From: Nocardioides abyssi
GTDB taxonomy: Bacteria > Actinomycetota > Actinomycetes > Propionibacteriales > Nocardioidaceae
Direction of reading: 5' to 3'
Assembly: GCF_030412915.1 (NCBI RefSeq)
Contig: NZ_JAUHJR010000010.1
Span: 31,890-95,889, forward strand
Length of the DNA stretch: 64,000 nucleotides
In this document: piece after piece, positions 8,042-16,840 of the stretch
Layout: each line of letters begins with the position of its first letter
How positions within the stretch are numbered: position 1 is the stretch's first letter
Made by a program: the position numbers and the translations under genes
The notes under the pieces: generated by a model
Database searches by the model: none
Told to the model about the DNA's origin: nothing
The model's input: the letters and a program-made list of their open reading frames with translations, nothing else

Positions 8042-8932
8042 TCAGCGCAGCTCGGCCGCGCGGGCCTGCACCTCGCTGCGGATCGCGGCGAGCGCGGCGA
8101 CCGCCGGAGCGCGCCGCACGCTCGCGCTGGCCAGGGCGGCGACGAAGGTGAGCTCGACCCGCACCCTGCGCGGGAGCACCGGCTCCAGGCCGGTCGAGCG
8201 GCGCGCCAGGAAGGTCGGCAGCAGGGCGATCCCGGCCCCCGCCCGCGCCGCCTCCAGCTGTGCGAAGACGCTCGTCGACCCCAGCTGCACCGCCCGCTCG
8301 GCGAAGAGCCGGTCGACCAGCTGCAGGTCGCTGACCCGCAGCGCGCCCTCGACGTAGTAGACGAGCGCGTGGTCGTCGAGCTCGGCCTGCGAGCGCGGTC
8401 GCCCGGCCCGGTCGAGGTAGTCGGGGGACGCGAAGAGGCCGAGGTCGTACGGCGCCAGGTCGATCGTCCGCACGCGCGGCGACAGCGGCTCGCCCACGCC
8501 GACCTCCACGTCGGCGCCGCTGCCGTGCACGATCGGGCGGGTGGCCGCCGTCAGCTCGACGGTGACCCGCGGGTGCCGACGCCGGAGCGCGGCGAGCGCC
8601 GGCGCGGCGTACACCGCGGCGAACGCCTCGGGCGCGGAGACCCGCACCAGCCCGGCGAGCTCGCCCTCCCCGTCGCCGTCGGCGCTGAGCGCGTGGCGGG
8701 CGGTGGTGACTGCGCGCTCGACCGACTCCGCGGCCGGCAGCAGGGACCGGCCCAGCTCGGTGAGGTGGCAGCCGCGGGTGGTGCGCGAGACGACCGGCGC
8801 GCCGACGGTCGCCTCCAGCGCGTCGAGGCGGCGCGAGACCGTGGAGTGGGTCAGCCCGAGCGCGGTGCCGGCGGCGCTCAGGTTGCCGGTGCGCGCGACC
8901 TCCAGCAGCACGACCAGGTCGTCGGCGCGCAT
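8042..8932 (-). CDS. LysR-family transcriptional regulator
   Basis: A 296-residue LysR regulator. The winged helix-turn-helix occupies residues 1–60 (MRADDLVVLLEVARTGNLSA, then STVSRRLDALEATVG), and a periplasmic-binding-like effector domain covers about 90–290. The start was set at the ATG preceded by AGGGAGG, because the longer in-frame extension has no LysR character and would run through the shared promoter. It is transcribed divergently from an aldehyde dehydrogenase, the usual arrangement for a LysR activator and its target. The effector is not identifiable. Confidence 0.9.
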   Translation of the reverse strand: MRADDLVVLLEVARTGNLSAAGTALGLTHSTVSRRLDALEATVGAPVVSRTTRGCHLTELGRSLLPAAESVERAVTTARHALSADGDGEGELAGLVRVSAPEAFAAVYAAPALAALRRRHPRVTVELTAATRPIVHGSGADVEVGVGEPLSPRVRTIDLAPYDLGLFASPDYLDRAGRPRSQAELDDHALVYYVEGALRVSDLQLVDRLFAERAVQLGSTSVFAQLEAARAGAGIALLPTFLARRSTGLEPVLPRRVRVELTFVAALASASVRRAPAVAALAAIRSEVQARAAELR

Positions 8933-8960
8933 CGATGGCCTCCCTGGTCCGACGAGCAGC

Positions 8961-8980
8961 GCTGTGCATCCTTGCACAGC
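8961..8980. promoter_or_regulatory. Probable LysR operator in the divergent promoter
   Basis: GCTGTGCA-TCCT-TGCACAGC is a perfect 8-bp-arm dyad midway in the 164-bp gap between the divergent LysR and aldehyde dehydrogenase genes. Position and symmetry fit a LysR recognition site. Confidence 0.65.
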
Positions 8981-9096
8981 CCGTGTGCGGGGGTCGGCGT
9001 TGTTCCGGGGCTTCGGATGGGCGAACCTGTTACCGGTCCGGCGCGTCCGCCGCGCCGCCGTCGTACCCCCGTGTCCCACCCGAGGAGACCCGCACC

Positions 9097-10599
9097 GTGA
9101 AGCTGCAGACCACCATCGACGCCCCCGACGCCGGCACCCCCGACTGGCCGATGCTGATCGGCGGGGAGTGGGTCCCCTCGGAGAGCGGCGCGTGGCGCGA
9201 CGTGGTGACCCCGGCGCGTGCGGAGAAGGTGCTCGCGCGGGTGCCGGAGAGCACCAAGGCCGACCTCGACCGCGCCGTCGACGCGGCGACCGCCGCGCTG
9301 CCGGCCTGGCGCGCGCTGCACTTCCGCGAGCGCGGCACGATCCTGCTGCGCATCGCCGACGCGCTCGAGGCCCGGGCCGAGGACTTCGCCCAGCTCACCG
9401 CCCAGGACACCGGCAACGCGCTGCGAACCCAGGCGCGGCCGGAGTCGGCGACGCTGGTGGCGCTGTTCCGCTACTTCGGCGGCGTGGCCGGCGAGTTCAA
9501 GGGCACGGTGCTGCCGGCCGGCGACGACCAGCTGCAGTACACCCGGCTCGAGCCGCTCGGCGTCGTCGGCGCGATCCTGCCGTGGAACTCCCCGCTCATG
9601 ATCGCCGCGATGAAGCTGCCCGCCGCGCTCGCCGCCGGCAACACCCTCGTCGTCAAGCCGGCCGAGGACGCGCCGCTGACGATCCTGCTGCTCGCCCAGG
9701 TCATGTCCGAGCACCTCCCGGCCGGCGTGCTCAACGTCGTCACCGGTGTCGGCGAGACCGTCGGCCAGGCGATCTCCGAGCACCCGGGCATCCACAAGGT
9801 CTCCTTCACCGGCTCCTCCGAGGTCGGCCGGATCGTCGGCGCCACCGCCGGCAACCGGCTCGCCCACCAGTCGCTCGAGCTCGGCGGCAAGTCGCCCAAC
9901 ATCGTGTGCCCCTCGGCCGCCGCGCCCGACGTCATCGAGGCGACCGCCGAGGGCGTGCTGCTCGCGATGCGCTTCAGCCGCCAGGGCCAGTCGTGCACCG
10001 CGGGCTCGCGGCTGTTCCTGCACGAGGACGTGCACGACGAGTTCCTGAAGGTCCTGGTCGACAAGGTCTCGAAGCTCAAGGTCGGCGACCCGCTCGCCGA
10101 GGAGACCGACATGGGCGCGATCATCAACCGCTCGCAGTACGAGCAGGTCCTCGACTACATCGAGGACGGCAAGTCCCAGCCCGGTGTCCGCGTCGCCCTC
10201 GACATGTCCCGCGACGTGCCCGAGGGCCTCGAGGGCTACTACCAGGGCCCCACGATCCTCGCCGGCGTCGCCAACGACTGGCGCATCGCCCGCGAGGAGA
10301 TCTTCGGCCCCGTGCTCGTCGTCATCCCGTGGAAGGACGAGGACGAGGTCGTCGCCATGGCCAACGACTCCCACTACGGCCTCGCCGCTTTCGTCTGGTC
10401 CCGCGACCTCGACCAGGCCCTCGGCCTCGCCCACCGCATCGAGTCCGGCTGGGTGCAGGTCAACCAGGGCGGCGGCCAGGTCGTCGGCCAGTCCTACGGC
10501 GGCTACAAGTCCTCCGGCATCGGCCGGGAGTTCTCCATCGAGGGCGCCATCGAGGGCTTCACCCAGACCAAGCAGATCAACGTGAAGCTCGGTCGCTGA
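9097..10599 (+). CDS. NAD(P)+-dependent aldehyde dehydrogenase
   Basis: The GTG start follows GAGGAG and was preferred over an upstream ATG lying in the LysR promoter. The 500-residue protein is a complete ALDH: the oxyanion segment ILPWNSPL, cofactor loop VVKPAEDAPLT, FTGSSEVGR, general base E261 in LELGGKSPN and catalytic nucleophile C300 in QSCTAGS, then EEIFGPVL. It should oxidise an aldehyde to the acid. The adjacent LysR gene probably controls it. The substrate cannot be fixed; aromatic and aliphatic aldehydes are both possible for this clade. Confidence 0.92.
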   Translation: MKLQTTIDAPDAGTPDWPMLIGGEWVPSESGAWRDVVTPARAEKVLARVPESTKADLDRAVDAATAALPAWRALHFRERGTILLRIADALEARAEDFAQLTAQDTGNALRTQARPESATLVALFRYFGGVAGEFKGTVLPAGDDQLQYTRLEPLGVVGAILPWNSPLMIAAMKLPAALAAGNTLVVKPAEDAPLTILLLAQVMSEHLPAGVLNVVTGVGETVGQAISEHPGIHKVSFTGSSEVGRIVGATAGNRLAHQSLELGGKSPNIVCPSAAAPDVIEATAEGVLLAMRFSRQGQSCTAGSRLFLHEDVHDEFLKVLVDKVSKLKVGDPLAEETDMGAIINRSQYEQVLDYIEDGKSQPGVRVALDMSRDVPEGLEGYYQGPTILAGVANDWRIAREEIFGPVLVVIPWKDEDEVVAMANDSHYGLAAFVWSRDLDQALGLAHRIESGWVQVNQGGGQVVGQSYGGYKSSGIGREFSIEGAIEGFTQTKQINVKLGR

Positions 10600-10610
10600 T
10601 CCTGTCGCTC

Positions 10611-10738
10611 CATCAAGGTATGCAGGGAAGCCAACGAACCGGGCGGTGTCGGTTCGCCTGCATACCTTGATGAACCCCCGCTTCCCACGGTGAGCTCACA
10701 CGGGGGAGTGACGGTTCGGCTGCATACCTGGATGAACC
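10611..10738. repeat. Inverted and direct copies of a 26-bp element
   Basis: CATCAAGGTATGCAGG (10611–10626) is answered by its exact complement at 10657–10672, with a second inner pair CGAACC/GGTTCG, giving a long hairpin after the aldehyde dehydrogenase stop. The right arm and its flanks (10651–10676) recur as a direct copy at 10713–10738 with 24 of 26 bases identical. It may terminate the ALDH transcript, but the third copy is unexplained by that. Confidence 0.75.
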
Positions 10739-10779
10739 GACGGCCGCTGCGCGGGGCAGTTCGGCCGTTCGCCCCGCAG

Positions 10780-10872
10780 CCGTGAGGTTCATCGGCCAGC
10801 CGCTGAACCTCACGGTGGGCCGATGAAACTTCATCGGCCCACCGGCAGTTTCATCGGCCAGCCGACGAAACT
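10780..10872. repeat. Cluster of three adjoining palindromes before the selO stop
   Basis: Three hairpins follow one another: CCGTGAGGTTCA/TGAACCTCACGG with a CGGC/GCCG inner stem (10780–10815), a 15-bp stem with a 2-nt centre (10813–10844), and AGTTTCATCGGC/GCCGACGAAACT with one mismatch (10847–10872). The word TTCATCGGCC or its complement occurs in every one. They sit between convergent genes, so bidirectional termination is plausible. Confidence 0.75.
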
Positions 10873-10886
10873 TCGGGCCGCCCGCC

Positions 10887-12365
10887 TCAGGTCCCGCAGT
10901 ACGTCGTGTAGGCGCCGAAGTCGGGCGGGGCGGGGGCGGCGTACGCCGCGAGGCCGGGCCGCTCGTCGTACGGCGAGCGCAGCACGTCCACCAGCCGCTC
11001 GACCGGGCCGAGGTCACCGGCGGTGGCGGCGTCCAGCGCCTCCTCGACCAGGTGGTTGCGGGGGACGTAGACGGGGTTGACCCGGTCCATCGCGTCGGCG
11101 TCGGGGCCGAGCGCGCGCCACCGCTCGAGCCAGTCGTCGAGCGGGCGCAGGTCGAGCACCAGGCCACGCACGGGCTCGGCGTCGCCGCGGGCGGCCGACG
11201 AGAGCGCGCGGAAGAACGTCGTCCAGTCGACGTGGCCGGACCGCAGGATCGGGAACAGCTCGTCGACCAGCGGCACCAGCACGTCGTCGGCCAGCCCCTC
11301 GGGCAGGCCGGTCTTGCGCCGCATCTGGTCGGTGAAGGCCGCGCTGTAGGTCGTGCGGAACGCCCCCAGCGCCTCGGTGGCGACCTCGATCGCGCGGTCC
11401 TCGGACTCGTCGAGCAGCGGCAGCAGCGCCTCGGCCAGCCGGGCGAGGTTCCACTCCGCGACGACCGGCTGGTTGCCGTAGGCGTAGCGGCCGCCCTCGT
11501 CGATCGAGCTGAAGACCGTCGTGGGGTCGAAGGCCTCCATGAACGCGCACGGCCCGTAGTCGATCGTCTCGCCCGAGAGCGTCATGTTGTCGGTGTTCAT
11601 CACGCCGTGGACGAAGCCGACGGCCATCCACTGCGCCACCAGCCGCGCCTGCACGTCGACGACGGCGGCCAGGAACGCGACGTACGGCGCCTCCGCGTCC
11701 CGCGCCGCCGCCGGGTGGTGCCGGTCGATCGCGTGGTCGACCAGCCGCCGGAGCAGCTCGGTGTCGCCGGTCGCCCGGGCGTACTGCACCGTGCCGACCC
11801 GCAGGTGGCTCGAGGCGACCCGCGCCAGCACGGCCCCGGGCAGCACGGTCTCGCGCTGCACCTTCCGCCCGGTCGCGACGACCGCGAGCGAGCGGGTCGT
11901 CGGGATGCCCAACGCGTGCATCGCGGTCGCGACGACGTGCTCGCGCAGCATCGGCCCGACGGCCGCGAGCCCGTCGCCGCCGCGCGCGAACGGCGTGCGG
12001 CCCGAGCCCTTGAGGTGCAGGTCGCGCAGGCTTCCGTCGGGCATCGCCAGCTCGCCGAGCAGCAGCGCGCGGCCGTCGCCGAGCCGCGGGGAGAAGCCGC
12101 CGAACTGGTGGCCCGAGTAGGCCTGCGCCACGGTCCGCGCGCCCTCGGGCACGCGGGTGCCGGTCAGCAGGCCGAGCCCGTCGGGGCTGCGCAGCCAGTC
12201 GGCGTCGAGGTCGAGCTCGGTGGCCAGCTCCTCGTCGAGGGCGAGCAGCCGGGGCTCGGGCGCCTCGGCGGCCTGCCACGGCACCGCCAGGTCGGGCAGC
12301 TCGTCGGCGAACCGGTGGCCGAGACGGACGGTCGAGCCGGACAGGGAGGAGGGTGCGACGCTCAC
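10887..12365 (-). CDS. selO: SelO family protein adenylyltransferase (YdiU/UPF0061)
   Basis: A 492-residue pseudokinase-fold protein. [18 protein letters not shown], the [17 protein letters not shown] nucleotide loop and [20 protein letters not shown] are SelO hallmarks; the DN pair of the last motif binds metal. SelO transfers AMP from ATP to protein hydroxyl side chains and is linked to redox homeostasis. The protein ends in YCGT, so a cysteine takes the place of the selenocysteine or cysteine found near the C-terminus of relatives. The start is GTG. The preceding 53 bp separate it from the divergent secreted-protein gene. Confidence 0.93.
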   Translation of the reverse strand: MSVAPSSLSGSTVRLGHRFADELPDLAVPWQAAEAPEPRLLALDEELATELDLDADWLRSPDGLGLLTGTRVPEGARTVAQAYSGHQFGGFSPRLGDGRALLLGELAMPDGSLRDLHLKGSGRTPFARGGDGLAAVGPMLREHVVATAMHALGIPTTRSLAVVATGRKVQRETVLPGAVLARVASSHLRVGTVQYARATGDTELLRRLVDHAIDRHHPAAARDAEAPYVAFLAAVVDVQARLVAQWMAVGFVHGVMNTDNMTLSGETIDYGPCAFMEAFDPTTVFSSIDEGGRYAYGNQPVVAEWNLARLAEALLPLLDESEDRAIEVATEALGAFRTTYSAAFTDQMRRKTGLPEGLADDVLVPLVDELFPILRSGHVDWTTFFRALSSAARGDAEPVRGLVLDLRPLDDWLERWRALGPDADAMDRVNPVYVPRNHLVEEALDAATAGDLGPVERLVDVLRSPYDERPGLAAYAAPAPPDFGAYTTYCGT

Positions 12366-12418
12366 CCCCTCGAGAGTACGTCGCGTGACCGACCGCCCCC
12401 GGCGTCGTTTCTCCGGTC

Positions 12419-12859
12419 GTGACCCGGTCCCTCCGCGCGCTCGTGCCAGCGCTCGTGCCCGCGCTCGTGCTCGTCCTCGCGGCGCACGCCGCCCCCGCCG
12501 GTGCGACCACCGTTTCCGCGGACGACGGGTCGGGCGCCTCGGGCTGGACGAAGGGCCGCAGCGGGACGCTCCACGACGGGTGCCGGGCCTACACCTACCG
12601 CTACGGGGTCGAGGTGCCGACCGAGTCGTGGAGCCTCGAGGTCACCGTGGTGGACCCCTCCGGCGAGGCGGTCGCCAGCGACCTGCTCCACGCCGAGAGC
12701 GAGCCGGCGACCGGCAAGCGCCGCTACCGGCTGTGCCGCGCGGCCACCCGGCCGGGGCGGTTCGTCCTGCGCGCGCGCCTCGTCACCACCGACGGCTGGA
12801 CCAAGGAGGTCGTGCCGCTCGAGCGCACGCGCTTCCGCCTCCGGGCGCCCCGGCGCTGA
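12419..12859 (+). CDS. Secreted hypothetical protein
   Basis: A 146-residue protein beginning with a classical signal peptide (basic MTRSLR, a Leu/Val-rich core to about residue 21, and a likely cleavage after AGA near 28). The mature part is a small beta-rich domain with two cysteines (in DGCRAY and RLCRAA) that could form a disulfide. The mature sequence reads like a small Ig-like or carbohydrate-binding fold, but I do not recognise the family. The start is GTG with no clear ribosome-binding site. It is divergent from selO. Confidence 0.65.
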   Translation: MTRSLRALVPALVPALVLVLAAHAAPAGATTVSADDGSGASGWTKGRSGTLHDGCRAYTYRYGVEVPTESWSLEVTVVDPSGEAVASDLLHAESEPATGKRRYRLCRAATRPGRFVLRARLVTTDGWTKEVVPLERTRFRLRAPRR

Positions 12860-12943
12860 CCCGAAGCCCCGCGGCGACACTGGTCTCGACCTGTTCGGCA
12901 AAGCGAGTGGAGCCGCGCGGTGAGGCTCCGGGACAATCCCGCC

Positions 12944-13312
12944 ATGGCCACGCTGACCATCCACGACGACGTCCTCTCCCTCCGCCTCACCCGCGCCGAG
13001 AAGGTCCTCGGGTTGCTGCGCGACCTCGACGTTCCGCTCTCGTCGGTCGTGTCCGCCGACGTGGTCGCCGACGGCCGCGACGCGATCCGCGGCGTCCGGG
13101 CCCCCGGTTACGCGGTGCCGGGCCACCGGTTCATCGGCACCTGGCGCGGCGCCGGCCGTCGCCTGGTCGACGTCCGCCCCGGCCGGCCCGCCCTGCGCGT
13201 GCGCCTCGACGGCCAGCGGTACGACGAGCTGCTCGTCCAGGTCGACGACGCCGCCTCGCTGGCCGGGTCGCTCACCCGATCGCTCACCCCGCAGCCCGCT
13301 CGGCGCGGCTGA
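12944..13312 (+). CDS. Hypothetical protein, PH-like domain
   Basis: A 122-residue protein starting at MATLTIHDDVLSLRLTRAEK; a further upstream in-frame GTG is less likely because GACAAT stands 6 nt before this ATG, which fits a leaderless start. The pattern LRLTRAEKVLGLLRDLDVPLSS, then GVRAPG, FIGTWRGAGRRLVDVRPGRP and a final amphipathic helix resembles small actinobacterial proteins with a bacterial PH-like fold. It has no signal peptide or membrane segment. Its function is unknown. Confidence 0.65.
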   Translation: MATLTIHDDVLSLRLTRAEKVLGLLRDLDVPLSSVVSADVVADGRDAIRGVRAPGYAVPGHRFIGTWRGAGRRLVDVRPGRPALRVRLDGQRYDELLVQVDDAASLAGSLTRSLTPQPARRG

Positions 13313-13345
13313 GCGGCCCGCCCGCCCCACCCCTGCGCGCGCCAA

Positions 13346-13368
13346 GCGCCCCGTCGGCGACGGGGCGC
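13346..13368 (+). terminator. Terminator-like hairpin
   Basis: GCGCCCCGTC-GGC-GACGGGGCGC is a perfect 10-bp stem 33 bp after the small PH-like gene. There is no T run, as is common in actinobacterial terminators. Confidence 0.6.
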
Positions 13369-13396
13369 AAGGTCGTCGCGCCCACAGCGGCGTCAA

Positions 13397-13417
13397 GTAA
13401 CGGTTTGGAAACGTCCG
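13397..13417 (+). promoter_or_regulatory. Motif shared with the end of the xylose repressor gene
   Basis: GTAACGGTTTGGAAACGTCCG lies about 130 bp upstream of xylF and recurs, with one deletion and one substitution, at 18067–18086 just behind the ROK repressor gene. Its placement at both ends of the importer operon suggests a regulatory site, but the factor is unknown. Confidence 0.4.
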
Positions 13418-13463
13418 GACCATCGCGCCGTCACCTCTGGACGTGGGCGTCGTCACATGCATA

Positions 13464-13480
13464 TGTTGTGCCGCACAACA
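13464..13480. promoter_or_regulatory. Probable XylR (ROK) operator upstream of xylF
   Basis: TGTTGTGC-C-GCACAACA is a perfect 17-bp dyad, rich in A/T compared with its surroundings, 65 bp before xylF. A half site (CCGCACAACAAA) recurs at 14741–14752 just before the ATPase gene. The linked ROK repressor is the natural ligand. Confidence 0.65.
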
Positions 13481-13544
13481 AACGCGTGATGCCTCCGGGA
13501 GTCGGTAGAGCGGGCGCGGACGATCGCTCAAGGAGGCGGATCGC

Positions 13545-14642
13545 GTGAAGCGGAAGCACAGCCTGGCCATGGCGGCCCTGATGGGGCTGGCCCTGACGGT
13601 CTCGGCCTGCGGGTCGGACGACGGTGGCGACAGCGCCGACGACAGCAGCAGCAGCTCGAGCAGCAGCGCCGACGGCAAGATCGGCGTCATCCTCCCCGAC
13701 ACCGAGTCCTCGGTGCGGTGGGAGAGCGCGGACCGCCCGGCCCTCGCGGCCGCCTTCGACGAGGCCGGCGTCGAGTACGACATCCAGAACGCCGAGGGCG
13801 ACGCGGAGCGGATGACCCAGATCGCCGACACGATGATCGGCAACGGCGTCACCGTCCTCGCGATCGTCAACCTCGACTCCGAGTCGGGCGCGGCCATCCA
13901 GGAGAAGGCCGCCTCGCAGGGCGTCGCCACCATCGACTACGACCGCCTGACCCTGGGCGGCTCGGCGGAGTACTACGTCTCCTTCGACAACACCGTCGTC
14001 GGCGAGCTGCAGGGCCAGGGCCTCGCGGACTGCCTCGGCGAGAAGGCCGCCAACGTGGTCTTCCTCAACGGCTCGCCCACCGACAACAACGCGACGCTGT
14101 TCGCCGAGGGCGCGCACAGCGTGCTCGACGGGATCAGCAGCTACAAGAACGTCGGCGAGCAGGCCGTCCCCGAGTGGGACAACGAGGAGGCGGCGACGAT
14201 CTTCCAGCAGCTCTACACCGCCGCCGACGGCAAGGTCGACGGCGTCCTCGCCGCCAACGACGGCCTCGCCGGTGCCGCGATCGGCATCCTCGAGGGCAAC
14301 GGCCAGGCCGGCAAGGTCCCGGTCACCGGCCAGGACGCCACGGTCGAGGGCCTGCAGAACGTCCTCGCCGGCACCCAGTGCATGACGGTCTACAAGTCCG
14401 CCAAGCAGGAGGCCGCGGCGCTCGCCGAGGCCGCGATCGCGCTGGTCAACGGCGAGGAGGCCGAGACCACCGGCACGACGACCGACTCCGAGGGCGGCCG
14501 CGACGTGCCGTCGATCCTGCTCGAGCCGCAGTCCATCACCAAGGACAACGTCGGCGACGTGATCGACGACGGCGGCCAGAAGGTCGAGGACGTCTGCACC
14601 GGCAAGTTCGAGAAGCTCTGCGCCGACGCCGGCATCTCCTGA
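13545..14642 (+). CDS. xylF: D-xylose-type ABC transporter substrate-binding lipoprotein
   Basis: A 365-residue periplasmic-type sugar-binding lipoprotein. The signal peptide ends in a lipobox with C22 (VSAC), followed by a Ser/Asp-rich linker and a two-lobed sugar-binding domain of the RbsB/XylF class (KIGVILPDTESSVRWESADR, later DGVLAANDGLAG). The xylose assignment rests on resemblance to XylF/ChvE proteins and on xylA, xylB and ROK genes nearby. The GTG start has AGGAGG 8 nt upstream. A strong hairpin after the stop probably raises its expression above that of the membrane components. Confidence 0.88.
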   Translation: MKRKHSLAMAALMGLALTVSACGSDDGGDSADDSSSSSSSSADGKIGVILPDTESSVRWESADRPALAAAFDEAGVEYDIQNAEGDAERMTQIADTMIGNGVTVLAIVNLDSESGAAIQEKAASQGVATIDYDRLTLGGSAEYYVSFDNTVVGELQGQGLADCLGEKAANVVFLNGSPTDNNATLFAEGAHSVLDGISSYKNVGEQAVPEWDNEEAATIFQQLYTAADGKVDGVLAANDGLAGAAIGILEGNGQAGKVPVTGQDATVEGLQNVLAGTQCMTVYKSAKQEAAALAEAAIALVNGEEAETTGTTTDSEGGRDVPSILLEPQSITKDNVGDVIDDGGQKVEDVCTGKFEKLCADAGIS

Positions 14643-14700
14643 GCCGTCCCGAGCAACCCGAGCAACGCCCGAGGTCTGACCCGTCGGACCTCACCTGATC

Positions 14701-14733
14701 GGCGCCCGGGCCGCACGCGGCCCGGGCGCCTTT
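14701..14733 (+). terminator. Strong intra-operon terminator or processing hairpin
   Basis: GGCGCCCGGGCCGC, a 2-nt centre, and GCGGCCCGGGCGCC form a 14-bp stem followed by TTTCGTT. It stands between xylF and the ATPase gene in the same operon. Partial read-through would favour xylF over the transporter core. Confidence 0.8.
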
Positions 14734-14771
14734 CGTTCACCCGCACAACAAATCCGAGGGAGTAGGACTCC

Positions 14772-15545
14772 ATGACTCAACCGCTGCTCGAGCTGCGCGG
14801 GGTCAACAAGAGCTTCGGCGCCGTGCACGTCCTCCACGACGTGGACTTCGCGGTCTACCCGGGCCAGGTCACCGCGCTCGTCGGCGACAACGGCGCCGGC
14901 AAGTCGACGCTGGTCAAGATCATCGCCGGCATCTACGGCCGCGACAGCGGTGACTACGTCTTCGACGGCCAGGACGTCACGGTCCACGGCCCGCGCGACG
15001 TCGCGGCCCTCGGGGTGGAGGTCGTCTACCAGGACCTCGCGCTGTGCGACAACCTCGACATCGTCGAGAACATGTTCCTCGGCCGCGAGGAGACCCGCGG
15101 CATCGGACTCGACGAGGTCACCATGGAGGCCCGCGCCCGCGAGACCCTCGCCTCGCTCTCGGTGCGCACGGTGAAGTCGGTGCGCCAGGGCGTCGCCAGC
15201 CTGTCCGGCGGCCAGCGGCAGACCGTGGCCATCGCCAAGGCCGTGCTGTGGAACTCCAAGATCGTCCTGCTCGACGAGCCGACCGCCGCGCTCGGCGTCG
15301 CGCAGACCCGCCAGGTCCTCGACCTGGTACGCCGCCTGGCCGACCGTGGCCTCGGGGTCGTGCTGATCTCGCACAACATGACCGACGTGTTCGAGGTCGC
15401 CGACCGGATCACCGCGCTCTACCTCGGGCGGGTCGCGGCCGACGTACCGGCCAAGGACCTGACCCACAGCCAGGTCGTCGAGCTGATCACCGCCGGCCGC
15501 TCCGGTGACCTCGGCATCACCAACGTCGCCACCGCCACGATCTGA
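14772..15545 (+). CDS. xylG: Sugar ABC transporter ATP-binding protein
   Basis: ATPase of the xylose importer. In 257 residues it has Walker A (GDNGAGKST, about residues 39–47), the Q-loop, the LSGGQRQ signature and Walker B (IVLLDEPTAALG). Only one ATPase domain is present, whereas classical XylG/RbsA proteins have two in tandem, so it resembles the single-domain FrcA type and should act as a homodimer. The ATG is preceded by GAGGGAG. An operator half site lies about 20 bp ahead of it. The permease follows 10 bp after the stop. Confidence 0.88.
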   Translation: MTQPLLELRGVNKSFGAVHVLHDVDFAVYPGQVTALVGDNGAGKSTLVKIIAGIYGRDSGDYVFDGQDVTVHGPRDVAALGVEVVYQDLALCDNLDIVENMFLGREETRGIGLDEVTMEARARETLASLSVRTVKSVRQGVASLSGGQRQTVAIAKAVLWNSKIVLLDEPTAALGVAQTRQVLDLVRRLADRGLGVVLISHNMTDVFEVADRITALYLGRVAADVPAKDLTHSQVVELITAGRSGDLGITNVATATI

Positions 15546-15555
15546 GGACGAAGAG

Positions 15556-16833
15556 ATGACCCTGCAGACCGAGACCACCGACCAGCAGTCGGCGGCGCAC
15601 GGCTTCGACAACGACAACCGGCAGGCGGCCACCATCGGCGACGCCGCCCGCGAGTACCTCAACCGGCTGCGCGGCGGCGACATGGGCTCGCTGCCGGCGA
15701 TCCTGGGCCTGGTCGTGCTGTTCGTGGTGTTCAGCTCGCTGCACGACCGGTTCCTCACGACGTACAACATGGCCAACCTGGTCGTGCAGGCCGGCTCCAT
15801 CTGCGTCCTCGCGATGGGCCTGGTCTTCGTCCTGCTCCTCGGCGAGATCGACCTGTCCGCCGGCGTCGCGGGCGGCGCCTCGGCGACGATCACCGCGCTG
15901 GTGATGATCGACCACGGCTGGACCTGGTGGGCCGCGGCGCTCGCCGGCATCGCGATCGGCGCCCTCATCGGCCTGGCGATCGGCTCGCTGGTGACGTTGC
16001 TCGGCATCCCGTCGTTCGTCGTGACCCTGGCCTTCTTCCTCGCGCTCCAGGCGGTGCCGCTCAAGCTGATCGGCTCCGGCGGCTCGCTGCGCTTCGACAA
16101 CGAGGTCCTGCGCGGCCTGTCGATCAAGAACGTGCCGGTCACCGCGGGCTGGATCGCGGCGGTGCTCATCGTGATCGGCTTCGCGGCGGTGCAGCTCTTC
16201 CAGTACCGCACCCGCGCCACCCGCGGCCTGGTCCACAAGCCGCTCGCGCTGGTGCTCGTCCAGGTCGCCGTGCTCGCCGCGATCGTCCTCGGCCTCACCG
16301 CCCTGCTCAGCGCCAACCGCGCTCCGAACCCCGACATCTTCACGATCGCGGGCATCCCGTGGGTGGCGCCGGTCGTCATCGCGCTGCTGCTCTTCTGGAC
16401 CTTCGTGCTCACCCGCACCCGCTTCGGGCGCCACCTGTACGCCGTCGGTGGCAACGCCGAGGCCGCCCGCCGGGCCGGCATCAACGTCACGCGGATCAAG
16501 ATCACCGCCTTCGTCATCGCCTCCTCGATGGCGGCGGTCAGCGGCCTGCTCGCCGCGTCGTACACCGGCAAGGTCTCGCCGGGCTCCGGCGGCGGCAACG
16601 TCCTGCTGTACGCCGTCGGCGCGGCCGTCATCGGCGGCACCAGCCTCTTCGGCGGCCGGGGTCGCGCGATCGACGCCGTGGTCGGCGGCCTGGTGATCGC
16701 GACGATCCCCAACGGCCTGGGCCTGCTGAACCAGGCCAGCTACATCAACTTCCTCGTCACCGGCGGCGTCCTGCTCCTGGCCGCCAGCGTCGACGCCGTC
16801 TCGCGGCGCCGCCGCTCCGCGGCCGGCGTCTAG
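15556..16833 (+). CDS. xylH: Sugar ABC transporter permease
   Basis: A 425-residue membrane permease with about ten hydrophobic segments and a cytoplasmic N-terminal tail of about 40 residues. VLLLGEIDLSAGVAGGAS and HLYAVGGNAEAARRAGI are conserved in ribose/xylose permeases of the RbsC/XylH type; the second is the coupling loop that contacts the ATPase. The length is close to that of XylH (about 390) plus the tail. The start ATG follows GACGAAGAG; an upstream in-frame ATG would overlap the ATPase gene by 41 bp. It forms an operon with the binding protein, ATPase and repressor. Confidence 0.9.
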   Translation: MTLQTETTDQQSAAHGFDNDNRQAATIGDAAREYLNRLRGGDMGSLPAILGLVVLFVVFSSLHDRFLTTYNMANLVVQAGSICVLAMGLVFVLLLGEIDLSAGVAGGASATITALVMIDHGWTWWAAALAGIAIGALIGLAIGSLVTLLGIPSFVVTLAFFLALQAVPLKLIGSGGSLRFDNEVLRGLSIKNVPVTAGWIAAVLIVIGFAAVQLFQYRTRATRGLVHKPLALVLVQVAVLAAIVLGLTALLSANRAPNPDIFTIAGIPWVAPVVIALLLFWTFVLTRTRFGRHLYAVGGNAEAARRAGINVTRIKITAFVIASSMAAVSGLLAASYTGKVSPGSGGGNVLLYAVGAAVIGGTSLFGGRGRAIDAVVGGLVIATIPNGLGLLNQASYINFLVTGGVLLLAASVDAVSRRRRSAAGV

Positions 16834-16840
16834 GGCCGAG

